64,000 nucleotides of DNA, taken from Paramicrobacterium agarici (GTDB lineage Bacteria; Actinomycetota; Actinomycetes; Actinomycetales; Microbacteriaceae). The notes under the pieces are model-generated. The model saw only the letters and a program-made list of their open reading frames with translations. It searched no databases and was not told the DNA's origin. Position numbers and translations under genes: made by a program. Numbering within the stretch: position 1 is the first letter of the stretch; each line of letters starts with the position of its first letter. The DNA is taken from contig NZ_PDJE01000001.1 of assembly GCF_002563955.1 (NCBI RefSeq), positions 992,001 to 1,056,000 on the forward strand. The letters are read 5' to 3'. This document shows positions 1 through 7,458 of this stretch, piece by piece.

Positions 1-426
1 CCACTGCCCCTCGTCAAGACCAAGCGAGTGCAGAAGACTGAGCGCGCTGAGCGGCATCGCCACGAGCTGGGCCGCGGCTTCGTCTGGCAGCCCCGCGGGC
101 ACGGGGATGAGTCCGCTCGCCTTCGCCGTGAAGTACTCTGCCCACACGCCGAACGTTCCGCCGCTGACGACGCGCTGCCCGACCTCGAGACCTTCGACAC
201 CGTGACCAAGGGCCTCAACGGTCCCAACCGCCTCGGTTCCCGCTTGCGCGGGAAGGTCTGGCACAAAGCCGTACGTGCCGCGAACCGTCCACAGATCGTG
301 GTTGTGGATCGGCGAGAGGATGGTCTTCACGCGAACCTGTCCCGCGCCCGGTTCAGGGAGCGTGCGTTCTTCGACGGTCAGGACCGATTCGGGTTCGGCG
401 AAGCTGTGGTGAACGATAGCGCGCAT
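1..426 (-). CDS. Zinc-type alcohol dehydrogenase / quinone reductase (MDR family), 3' end cut by window edge
   Basis: The minus strand is open from an ATG at 426 to the window edge, giving the first 142 residues. It starts MRAIVHHSFAEPESVL and carries the GroES-like N-terminal fold of medium-chain dehydrogenases: a VEERTLPEPGAGQVRVK stretch, then HNHDLWTVRGTYG and an AGTEAVGTVEALG segment. The Rossmann NAD(P)-binding half lies outside the window. The GHE zinc signature of classical zinc dehydrogenases is not seen, GTEAVG standing in its place, so a quinone-oxidoreductase-like member is likely. It is divergent from the FGE gene at 602. The substrate cannot be told. Confidence 0.85.
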   Translation of the reverse strand, partial: MRAIVHHSFAEPESVLTVEERTLPEPGAGQVRVKTILSPIHNHDLWTVRGTYGFVPDLPAQAGTEAVGTVEALGHGVEGLEVGQRVVSGGTFGVWAEYFTAKASGLIPVPAGLPDEAAAQLVAMPLSALSLLHSLGLDEGQW

Positions 427-601
427 GAGATTCCCTTCGGGTCAATCGTCTGGGACGTCGAAACGGACGTCGCTCTTGCCACAGTGCACACACCTGGAGC
501 CAGGGCACAACCTCGATACGACAGAGTAGGCGCGAATGATGCGTACGCTTAGGCTAGAGGTGGCGCGAGCCCACGGCTGTGTGCCGCAACGGGAGGTCTT
601 T

Positions 602-1597
602 ATGCACGACGACATGGTGCTGATTCCCGCGGGCGAGTTCCGCATGGGATCCGAAGGCTACTACCCTGAAGAAGCTCCCGTCTTCACCGCGCACGTCGAC
701 GACTTCTCCATCGACAGGCACCCGGTGACGAATCGGCAGTTTCGTGAGTTCGTCGAGGCGACCGGCTACGTCACGGTAGCTGAGAAAGGCCTCGACGCGG
801 CCGAGTTCCCGCAGCTGAGCGAGGCGGATCGTGCGCCCGGAAGCCTCGTCTTTCACGAGACGGAAGGTCCTGTCGACCTGCGCAACTGGCGCGCGTGGTG
901 GTCGTGGGGGACCGGTGCCGATTGGCAGCATCCATTTGGCCCTGACTCGTCGATCGAGGGCAAAGACGACCACCCTGTCGTTCAGGTCTGCTATACGGAT
1001 GCTGTCGCCTACGCCACCTGGGCGGGCAAACGGCTGCCGACTGAAGAGGAGTGGGAGCGCGCCGCGCGCGGCACCCTCGACGGCGCGGACTTCGCGTGGG
1101 GCGACGACCTCACGCCAAACGGCGAACTGCGGGCGAATACCTGGCAGGGTAGCTTTCCGTACGACAACACGGGCGCGCTCGGGTGGAAGGGAACGTCGCC
1201 GGTCGGCACGTTCCCCGCGAACGACTTCGGCCTTGTCGACATGATCGGAAATGTGTGGGAGTGGACGTCGAGCCGATTCACGCCCAACCATCGCGAGGCG
1301 GCGCTCGCCGCGAGCCTTGCTGCGCCGATCGGCCGATCGCTCGTGACGACGGCCGCGGGCGACGACAGCGGGCAGGGGTGCGGCTGCGGATGCGGCCCCG
1401 AGTCGTCGCGCTCAGCGGCGACGGGTGCCGTTCCGGCAACCTCCTCCCCGGATTCGAGCATCAGCCACGTGACGAAGGGTGGCTCGCACTTGTGTGCCCC
1501 CGAGTACTGCCAGCGGTACCGCCCAGCGGCACGTTCGCCGCAGACGGAGGACTCGGCGACGACGCACCTCGGGTTCCGCTGCGCGCGTTCGGCGTGA
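602..1597 (+). CDS. Formylglycine-generating enzyme (FGE, SUMF1-type)
   Basis: 331-residue FGE-sulfatase domain protein. FGE is a copper-dependent oxidase that converts the CxPxR cysteine of sulfatases to formylglycine. The start at 602 has GGGAGGT at 591-597; an in-frame ATG at 536 lacks a site. Family marks are MVLIPAGEFRMGS, PVTNRQFREFV, KRLPTEEEWERAARG, NVWEWTSS and the C-terminal GGSHLCAPEYCQRYRPAARS. The last holds the two active-site cysteines (Cys298 and Cys303 here), which merely EgtB/PvdO-like relatives lack, so real FGE activity is likely. Odd feature: a low-complexity insertion at about residues 252-290 with CGCGC (Cys260, 262, 264). No sulfatase gene is in the window. Confidence 0.93.
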   Translation: MHDDMVLIPAGEFRMGSEGYYPEEAPVFTAHVDDFSIDRHPVTNRQFREFVEATGYVTVAEKGLDAAEFPQLSEADRAPGSLVFHETEGPVDLRNWRAWWSWGTGADWQHPFGPDSSIEGKDDHPVVQVCYTDAVAYATWAGKRLPTEEEWERAARGTLDGADFAWGDDLTPNGELRANTWQGSFPYDNTGALGWKGTSPVGTFPANDFGLVDMIGNVWEWTSSRFTPNHREAALAASLAAPIGRSLVTTAAGDDSGQGCGCGCGPESSRSAATGAVPATSSPDSSISHVTKGGSHLCAPEYCQRYRPAARSPQTEDSATTHLGFRCARSA

Positions 1598-1667
1598 CCG
1601 GGTGAAAACGCAGGGTTGCCATGCGCTCCGAGCAGGAGGGACACTGGAGAACCAGTGATCGGAGTAG

Positions 1668-1817
1668 ATGATGTATCCCGCACCGATGGCGATGGCGCCC
1701 GAGGTTCAGGCAGTTGTCGAGCGTGAGAGGCTGAAGCCGCCCGGATGGGTGATCCAGGCCCACCGGCACTGGCGGCGAAGCCGACGCCGTATGCGCAAGG
1801 CCGCGCGCACGAGCTGA
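1668..1817 (+). CDS. Small basic hypothetical protein (49 aa)
   Basis: A 49-residue ORF starting with tandem ATG codons at 1668 and 1671, preceded by CGGAG at 1660-1664. The product is MMYPAPMAMAPEVQ followed by a C-terminal half that is strongly basic (HRHWRRSRRRMRKAARTS). It fills most of the 333-base gap between FGE and the DUF5701 gene. I recognise no family. Basic tail and ribosome-binding site favour a real gene, but length gives little statistical support. Confidence 0.4.
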   Translation: MMYPAPMAMAPEVQAVVERERLKPPGWVIQAHRHWRRSRRRMRKAARTS

Positions 1818-1930
1818 GTTCTTCCGTTGCTGAACGGGAACGCTTCGCGCCCAGCATGTCAGGCAGCGTCCGGAATATATTCCCGCCGCACGCGTTGATC
1901 TTCTCGCCGAACGCCGACGAGAGGACACCT

Positions 1931-2596
1931 ATGCCCGAATCAACGCAGCTCGACCACAGCATCGCCCAGCAGATCCGACGACTGAGCGAGAGGGGCATCG
2001 CAGAGTTGGCGGGGCTCACCGGCCACGAATTCCGGATGCTGGCGAAGGACACCCTCGCCAGTGCAGCAGAAGCCTCGAGCGACGAGCGGACGGCGACCGT
2101 CGTCGTGCACCCGTCGCTCGTGCCTGCAGCATCCCTCGCCGCTCTTCTCGAGCGTGACGGCAAACCGGGATTCGTCGTCGAAGACATGACCGACCTCGAG
2201 GAGTTTCGGCCGATCGGCGACGCGCCCGTGCCCGATCAGCCGCTCTACCTCGTGCACGACATCGATCGTGGCGATGATATGCAGAACTGGAGCCCAGACG
2301 AGGCGCTCGCCGAGCTGCGCACGCGAGGCCGCCGACCGCTCACGGTCACCGAGGGGATCTCGTGGCTGCTGCAGCATCCTGACCGCCTTGAGCCCGGAAG
2401 CTGCTTCATGACGATCGGGTCGCGGCGACGCACGGCGCGCGGTTTGGACGCTCGGACGCCCGCGATCTGGATCAGCGGTGGCACCGGGCGTGACGGCAGA
2501 GAGCGCAGGGGCGCCCCGAAGGTCGGATGGTGCTGGGCGCGCAATCGGCACACGTGGCTTGGTTTCGCCTCGGCGGCGCCGATCGTGAGCGACTGA
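1931..2596 (+). CDS. DUF5701 family protein
   Basis: 221 residues from the ATG at 1931. The upstream in-frame extension to 1745 is compositionally unlike the rest and is dropped; GAGAGGA at 1919-1925 can serve as ribosome-binding site. Features I associate with DUF5701 are the N-terminal helix with ELAGLTGHEFRML, a central VVVHPSLVPAASL strand, YLVHDIDRGDDMQNWSPDEA, LTVTEGISWLLQHP, CFMTIGSRR, and near the end PAIWISGG and VGWCWARNRHTWLGFAS. No catalytic role is known for the family. It ends one base before the stop codon of the convergent ArsA-like gene, with no room for a separate terminator. Confidence 0.8.
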   Translation: MPESTQLDHSIAQQIRRLSERGIAELAGLTGHEFRMLAKDTLASAAEASSDERTATVVVHPSLVPAASLAALLERDGKPGFVVEDMTDLEEFRPIGDAPVPDQPLYLVHDIDRGDDMQNWSPDEALAELRTRGRRPLTVTEGISWLLQHPDRLEPGSCFMTIGSRRRTARGLDARTPAIWISGGTGRDGRERRGAPKVGWCWARNRHTWLGFASAAPIVSD

Positions 2597-3571
2597 TCAG
2601 CCGGGCACGGGTGCGAGCTGGTCCGCGAGCTCTGCCAGCGCATCGGTGCCCGCGAGGTCTCCTGCGAGAAGGGGAACCTGCGTCACCGGGATGCTGCCAA
2701 TGGCGGCGTGCAGGCGAGCGAGGTGTTCGTCTTCTCGCGCACGCCGCTCGGCAAGAAGTTCACCAGCGTCGGCGGGGGAGCGACGGTTGACGACGACGGC
2801 AGCCGGATCGATGCCCAGCGTTGTGAGCTGCGCGACGACGTCGATCGACTCTGCGACGGGGAGCCGCTCGGCGATGCTCACGACGAGGAACGCTGCGGCA
2901 TCAGCATCCGTCACAAGACTGCGCAGGAGTGCAAAGCGGTCACGGCGGGCGATGAGGGTACGGCGCAGCTCGGCATCGGCCGTCGGCTCGTCGTCTTTCG
3001 TGCCCACAACGCTTCGCGCGGCGGCGGCGAAGCGCTCGGAACGGTCGCGGCTCGCGAGAAGCGTCTCGGTCCAGCTCGTGAGCTTCTCGGGAAGCGAGAG
3101 CAGACGCAGAGTATGCCCGGATGGTGCCGTGTCGAAGATCACGAGATCGTAGGTGCCGCGGCTGGACTCGACGAGCTCCGCGATGCGCTCGAGTACCGCG
3201 GACTCGTGGCTTCCGGGGGCCATCTTCGCCTGGTCGAGATGCTGGTGTGCCGAGTCGTGCAGGCGCTCGGGCAGCAGCCGCATCATCGTCGCGGCGACCG
3301 TGGCGAAGTGACGGTCGATCGTGGCCGCCGGGTCGATTTCGACAGCATCCACGTGCCCTTGGCCGGCTGAAAAGACGCGCGTTGACTCGTCGGAGAGCTC
3401 GCGGTCCCACGCGTGACCGAGATTGTGAGCGGGGTCCGTGGAGACAAGCAGCACGCGTCCGCCGTCACGTGCACGCGCGAGAGCGAGGGCAGACGAGACG
3501 GATGTTTTGCCGACACCCCCCTTTCCGCCGACAAAGAGAATGCGCCGGGAGCGAGCCAGGTCTAGCAGCAT
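2597..3571 (-). CDS. ArsA/GET3-family ATPase
   Basis: 324 residues, last gene of a minus-strand operon. Deviant Walker A GGKGGVGKTS at residues 15-24, switch I DPAHN at 46-50 and switch II-like DTAPSGHTLRLLSLPE near residue 147 are the hallmarks of the ArsA/Get3 anion-transporting or tail-anchored-protein-targeting ATPases. I see neither the ArsA metal-binding cysteines nor the Get3 CxxC, and no arsB or arsenic genes are nearby, so arsenite transport is not indicated. The start codon overlaps the last codons of the CC-star gene by 10 bases, so the two are translationally coupled and probably act together, possibly on the CstA membrane protein encoded upstream. Confidence 0.9.
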   Translation of the reverse strand: MLLDLARSRRILFVGGKGGVGKTSVSSALALARARDGGRVLLVSTDPAHNLGHAWDRELSDESTRVFSAGQGHVDAVEIDPAATIDRHFATVAATMMRLLPERLHDSAHQHLDQAKMAPGSHESAVLERIAELVESSRGTYDLVIFDTAPSGHTLRLLSLPEKLTSWTETLLASRDRSERFAAAARSVVGTKDDEPTADAELRRTLIARRDRFALLRSLVTDADAAAFLVVSIAERLPVAESIDVVAQLTTLGIDPAAVVVNRRSPADAGELLAERRAREDEHLARLHAAIGSIPVTQVPLLAGDLAGTDALAELADQLAPVPG

Positions 3572-3858
3572 GCGATGTGATCCAGGGGTGAGTCAGGGAT
3601 GCCGATGCGGCGATGCCATGCGTGAAAGTCCTCCCACACCGCGGGCATGAGCTCTGCCGAGTAGAACGCGGCCGGGTCGGGAACGCCGAGGGCCTCGCCG
3701 AGCACGACGATCATGAACAAGTCGTCTTCGTCGCGTTTCTCGCGCAGAAACATGTTGCGGTACGGACCGACGTAGAACTCGTGCAGTCCGTCGCGAAAAG
3801 CGGCCCAGCGCCGGGAGAGGTCCTCCCGGCGCTGGGGTGCGCTATCGGCTGCTGCCAC
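3562..3858 (-). CDS. Cory-CC-star-type small protein (ends in Cys-Cys)
   Basis: 98 residues from a GTG at 3858, seven bases after the cstA stop; GAGGA inside the cstA end can act as ribosome-binding site. A longer reading to 4002 would run into cstA and is compositionally odd. The body contains RRWAAFRDGLHEFYVGPYRN, LREKRDEDDLFMIVVLGEALG and PAVWEDFHAWHRRIGIP, and the protein ends PLDHIACC. Its two terminal Cys codons and stop (TGC TGC TAG) overlap the ATG of the ArsA-like gene. From memory this matches the actinobacterial family named cory-CC-star, of unknown function. The position between cstA and an ArsA ATPase resembles that of the small YbdD partner of E. coli CstA. Confidence 0.8.
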   Translation of the reverse strand: MAAADSAPQRREDLSRRWAAFRDGLHEFYVGPYRNMFLREKRDEDDLFMIVVLGEALGVPDPAAFYSAELMPAVWEDFHAWHRRIGIPDSPLDHIACC

Positions 3859-3862
3859 GTCG

Positions 3863-5590
3863 TCAGACGTCCTCGCGGACCGCTGAGAGCTCGGCATCCT
3901 CGTGCTCTGGCTCTGGAGGTTCCTTCGCGGCTCGACGCATTGCGAGCACAGCCTCGATACCGACCCAGACACTCGCGACGATGATGATGACATCGAGCGC
4001 AAAGAGCAGCCAGTCCGCGTTGCCCGGTTGCGTGAAACTCACGAGCTGATCGATCGCGGCCCAGAACGAGAGCACGAACACCAGCACAAGCGGAATGATC
4101 GCGGGAAGCGGGTTGCGCCGCTTGCGAATGAGCATCACCGCGATGATCGAGAGCGTTAGCGACGCCATGATCTGGTTCGTCGTGCCGAACAGCGGCCAGA
4201 TGCGCAAGCCGCCCTCGCCCCCGAGGCCCTGCGAGAACGTCAGCCCAAGACCGACGACAACGACGATGAGCGTCGCCGGTATCTTGGTGATCTTGACCTT
4301 GACGGCGTCACCGATCTCTTGCACCACGAAGCGCAGCAGGCGCATGCCGGTGTCCATCGTCGTCGCGGCGAACAGCACGGCCATCGTCGCGAGCACGGTG
4401 GCGCTCAGGGAAGCCGGCAGACCGAGGCCGTTCTCCATGAGATAGCCGCCACCCTTCACGAAAGCATCGACGCCGCCAGCCCCGAACGAGCTGTAGATCT
4501 CTTCCCAGTCGGCGACCGACTTGATGCCGCCGATGACGGCGAGAATCGTGCCGAGCGAGAGCAGGCCCTCACCAACAGCGCCGAAGTACCCGACGAATCG
4601 AGCATCCGTCTCTTTGTCGATCTGCTTCGAGCTCGTTCCCGACGAGACCATGCCGTGGAATCCTGAGATCGCGCCGCAGGCGATGGTCACGAACAGCAGC
4701 GGGACCATGCTCGGCGTTCCCTCAGGCAGGTTCGTGTTGAACATGGGAGCAACGATCTCGGGCTTAACAGCTGAGAACAGAGTGGCGATCAGCACCGAGC
4801 CGAAGAGCAGGATCAGACCCACAAAGAGTTGCACGCCATTGATGTAGTCGCGCGGCTGCAACAGCACCCAGACGGGAAGCAGCGAGGCAATCGCACCGTA
4901 GATGAAGAGCGTGAGGATCCAGAACGTGGCCGGGCTCATGCCGAGGAACGACTCCGGAAGCACGACGGGGACGCTGTTGCCCAGCACGATCAGTGCATAC
5001 AGTGCGACGACACCGACAACGGTCACCGGAATCAGCGGCCAGCGCATGCGGTAGACCGCGATGCCGACGAGCAGCGCGACGATGATCGCTCCCCACGTCG
5101 GAATGACTGCTGTGGGTGTGCTGATGAGCAGGTTCTTGATGACGACGGCGAACGCCGCAATCACCATGAGCAGCAGCAGGAAGATGACGATGAGAAACAG
5201 GTTCGCCCCGCGCTTGCCGATGTAGCGGCCCGAAAGGGCGCCGATGGAGCGCCCCTTGTTGCGCACCGACGCCCACAGAGCGCCGAAGTCGTGCATGCCG
5301 GCGAAGAACACTGTGCCGAGCGTCACCCAGAGGAACGCTGGCAGCCATCCCCAGATAACCGCGATTGCGGGCCCGACGATCGGGGCGGCTCCGGCAACGG
5401 ACGTGAAGTGGTGGCCCCACAAAATGTATTTGTTCGTGGGGACGTAGTCGACGCCGTCATTCATCTCGTGAGCGGGCGTCTTGAACTTGTCGTCAAGCTT
5501 GTATACCCGTTTTGCGAGGTACTTCGAATAAACCAGATACCCGGCGACGAACATCGCCAGCCCGATGATCATAAGAACAAGGGAACCCAT
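3863..5590 (-). CDS. cstA: Carbon starvation protein CstA (pyruvate/peptide transporter family)
   Basis: 575-residue polytopic inner-membrane protein. The N-terminal half shows the CstA signature: YVPTNKYILWGHHFTSVAG, AAPIVGPAIAVIWGW, FFAGMHDFGALWASVRNKG and GRYIGKRGANLFLIVIFLL. More than a dozen hydrophobic segments follow, and the C-terminus is a charged cytoplasmic tail (KEPPEPEHEDAELSAVRED). CstA proteins import pyruvate or peptides under carbon limitation. It is shorter than E. coli CstA (about 700 residues) and fits the short BtsT/CstA forms of actinobacteria. First gene of the cstA / CC-star / arsA-like operon; the 135-base leader upstream would hold its promoter. Start ATG at 5590 with GGGGAGAA just upstream. 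Confidence 0.93.
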   Translation of the reverse strand: MGSLVLMIIGLAMFVAGYLVYSKYLAKRVYKLDDKFKTPAHEMNDGVDYVPTNKYILWGHHFTSVAGAAPIVGPAIAVIWGWLPAFLWVTLGTVFFAGMHDFGALWASVRNKGRSIGALSGRYIGKRGANLFLIVIFLLLLMVIAAFAVVIKNLLISTPTAVIPTWGAIIVALLVGIAVYRMRWPLIPVTVVGVVALYALIVLGNSVPVVLPESFLGMSPATFWILTLFIYGAIASLLPVWVLLQPRDYINGVQLFVGLILLFGSVLIATLFSAVKPEIVAPMFNTNLPEGTPSMVPLLFVTIACGAISGFHGMVSSGTSSKQIDKETDARFVGYFGAVGEGLLSLGTILAVIGGIKSVADWEEIYSSFGAGGVDAFVKGGGYLMENGLGLPASLSATVLATMAVLFAATTMDTGMRLLRFVVQEIGDAVKVKITKIPATLIVVVVGLGLTFSQGLGGEGGLRIWPLFGTTNQIMASLTLSIIAVMLIRKRRNPLPAIIPLVLVFVLSFWAAIDQLVSFTQPGNADWLLFALDVIIIVASVWVGIEAVLAMRRAAKEPPEPEHEDAELSAVREDV

Positions 5591-5725
5591 GGAGTTCTCC
5601 CCTTTCGCTGCGTGCGCCTATGCAACCGCGCGGTGGCCCCGATGCCGCCGGCTCTTCGAGGCTAGCAGAATCTGTGAATAACCTGTGTGCTTCTCCGTGT
5701 CGGCCGTGATGCCGGCAGATCGCGC

Positions 5726-6274
5726 TTATTCGGCGGCGCGGAGCTCCAAGGGAATCCTGTCGGCGCCAACGACCCCGCACAAAATCTCGGGTTCGATCAG
5801 TTCGCCGCGTTTGAGCACGCTGATCTGCCCGGTGGGCTCGAGAATGACGCACGCCACCTCAGACGTATTCCTCACTCCAGCACGCCGCAGCGTCGAGTAC
5901 ACCTCGTCAGAGACGACATGGGTGCGGGCTAGATTGTCGACCAGCAGATCGTTGCCCGCCATCAGGACGATTGCGGGGCTGTTCACGAAGCGTGTCGCTC
6001 CCTTGATGCGCCTGATCTGCCCGGTGAGTGCCTGCAGCACCAGCAGGGTTGCCAGGCCGAGCAGCCCGGCAAAGAGCGTCGGAGTGTCTCCGAGGATCGC
6101 ACGACCGATGACGGCGCCGAGGGCGATGATCGCGGCGAGGTCAAAGCTTGACAGGCTCGCCAGTGTTCGCTGCCCGAGCACGCGCACGAGCAGTAAGACG
6201 CCTCCGTAGAAGACGATGCATGAGACAACGACGCGGATCGCATCGATCCAGTCGAGTCCGTATTCAGCCCACAT
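5726..6274 (-). CDS. DUF421 (YetF-like) membrane protein
   Basis: 182 residues. The N-terminal 85 residues form about three membrane helices (VVVSCIVFYGGVLLLVRVLG, LAAIIALGAVIGRAI, LFAGLLGLATLLVLQAL) and the rest is a cytosolic domain. GQRTLASLSSFDLAAIIALG and the LVDNLARTHVVSDEVYSTLRRAGV segment are typical of the YetF/DUF421 family, whose role is not settled. The ATG at 6274 has a strong AGGAGGT six bases upstream. It is a single gene between cstA and the MhuD-like gene, all on the minus strand. Confidence 0.88.
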   Translation of the reverse strand: MWAEYGLDWIDAIRVVVSCIVFYGGVLLLVRVLGQRTLASLSSFDLAAIIALGAVIGRAILGDTPTLFAGLLGLATLLVLQALTGQIRRIKGATRFVNSPAIVLMAGNDLLVDNLARTHVVSDEVYSTLRRAGVRNTSEVACVILEPTGQISVLKRGELIEPEILCGVVGADRIPLELRAAE

Positions 6275-6340
6275 GACGCACCTCCTGTCTGCCGAGCAGA
6301 CGCGCGCGATTATTCCACAATGGTGCTCGGGAGTTGAACG

Positions 6341-6649
6341 TCAGCGTTTGGGGTCGACGTCCAGCACGACCTGAAATTCCAGCACGTTCGCCTCGGTGAA
6401 GACGGGTCTTCCCTGCTCGCCCTTGTGTGCCGCGCGTGCGTCTCCGTCCCGCCAGGCTTCGTAAGACTCGTCGTCTTCCCACCGGGTCACAATGAAGTAG
6501 CGGTCATCGCCGGCGACGGGTCGCAGCATTTCGAAGCCGAGAAAGCCGGGCGCGTCATCGATGGTTCTCGCGCGGTTGATGAAACGGCGCTCGAACTCGG
6601 CGTGTGCCTCATCGGGAACCTTCACTGCGTTGATCTTCACCACGGCCAT
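6341..6649 (-). CDS. MhuD/IsdG-type heme-degrading monooxygenase (ABM fold)
   Basis: 102-residue antibiotic-biosynthesis-monooxygenase fold. It aligns closely with Mycobacterium tuberculosis MhuD from start to end: MAVVKINAVKVP, GFLGFEMLRPV, YFIVTRWEDDE and LEFQVVLDV. The residues used for heme binding and ruffling are at the same positions: Asn7, Trp66 and His75. The likely reaction is oxidative cleavage of heme to release iron in the cytosol. No heme-uptake gene is adjacent. Upstream Shine-Dalgarno is weak. It stands alone on the minus strand, 66 bases from the DUF421 gene start. Confidence 0.87.
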   Translation of the reverse strand: MAVVKINAVKVPDEAHAEFERRFINRARTIDDAPGFLGFEMLRPVAGDDRYFIVTRWEDDESYEAWRDGDARAAHKGEQGRPVFTEANVLEFQVVLDVDPKR

Positions 6650-6739
6650 GGCTGAATTCTAGATTCGGATGCTGACGGTGAGCAGTGGAGCATTCGTGAA
6701 AGACCCGTGCGCAGCGGCGTCCATCCGATAGTGTTCCCT

Positions 6740-7326
6740 CACCACGAACGAGGGAGCGTTCACGCGCGAGCGCTGCAGGGTCGAGGGCTCGCTGTCGAAC
6801 TAGTTGACCCGGTTGCAGCGCAGGTCGGCGATGCCCGTGACTTGCCGTTCGCGGATAACGAGTTTGACGCAGCTCTGCTTCTTGGCCCCCTCTACCATCT
6901 CGCCGGTGCCCGTGAACGGTTGACTGCCCTTACAGAGGCAGCACGCGTCACCCGACCGGGCGGAGTCGTCTTCGCGGCAGCGCTGTCGCGCACCGTCGCA
7001 TTCCAGGCGGCGACGCTCGGGAGAAAGCCATGCATGACGCCTGAGCTCGCGCAGTTCTTCGAGGCGGCACTCCGATTCCAGGCGGTCGATTTCCCTCCGG
7101 TCACTTTCATACGGCTGACGAGCTGGCGGCCGAGGTCGTCGCGGTCGGCCTCGAGCTGATCGAGGTGCACGGTATCGAGGGGCCCGCGGGCTTACTTGCT
7201 GAGCAGTTCCCGGCCGGCGATGAGTCAGTGACGGATGCTGCTCGCGCACTCGCTCGCGCGGGCAGTGCGATCCCGGCAATCCGCGACCTTAGCACTCATC
7301 TGCTTGCTGTCGCCCGCGTGGTTTAA
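6740..7326 (+). pseudogene. Decayed class I SAM-dependent methyltransferase
   Basis: The 6707-7159 frame reads ALQGRGLAVELVDPV, then QVGDARDLPFADNEFDAALL, LGPLYHLAGARERLTALTEA and ARVTRPGGVVFAAALS, which are motifs of a small methyltransferase. The segment normally between VDPV and the GDAR strand is missing and no intact glycine-rich SAM loop precedes it. Near 7095-7105 the frame shifts: the next frame continues FHTADELAAEVVAVGLELIE and runs to TAA at 7324-7326 with a normal C-terminus. One internal deletion and one frameshift therefore inactivate it. The left boundary is approximate because the 5' end is eroded. Confidence 0.7.
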
Positions 7327-7458
7327 AGAGAGCTGCGAAAAGACCTCACGGTGCCACTCTCTGTCCACAGGGAGACTGCCTGCTGAGTTTTACACAATGC
7401 TTGTCTGACCGGGTTTTCTGTCGGTGGCAATGTCGGTGGGTGCTGGAAGACTGTTGGC

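Noticed and set aside
5684..5699. DnaA-box-like TTATTCACA (minus strand) ahead of cstA
   Set aside because: A single copy with one mismatch and no dnaA, gyrB or cluster of boxes; not an origin.
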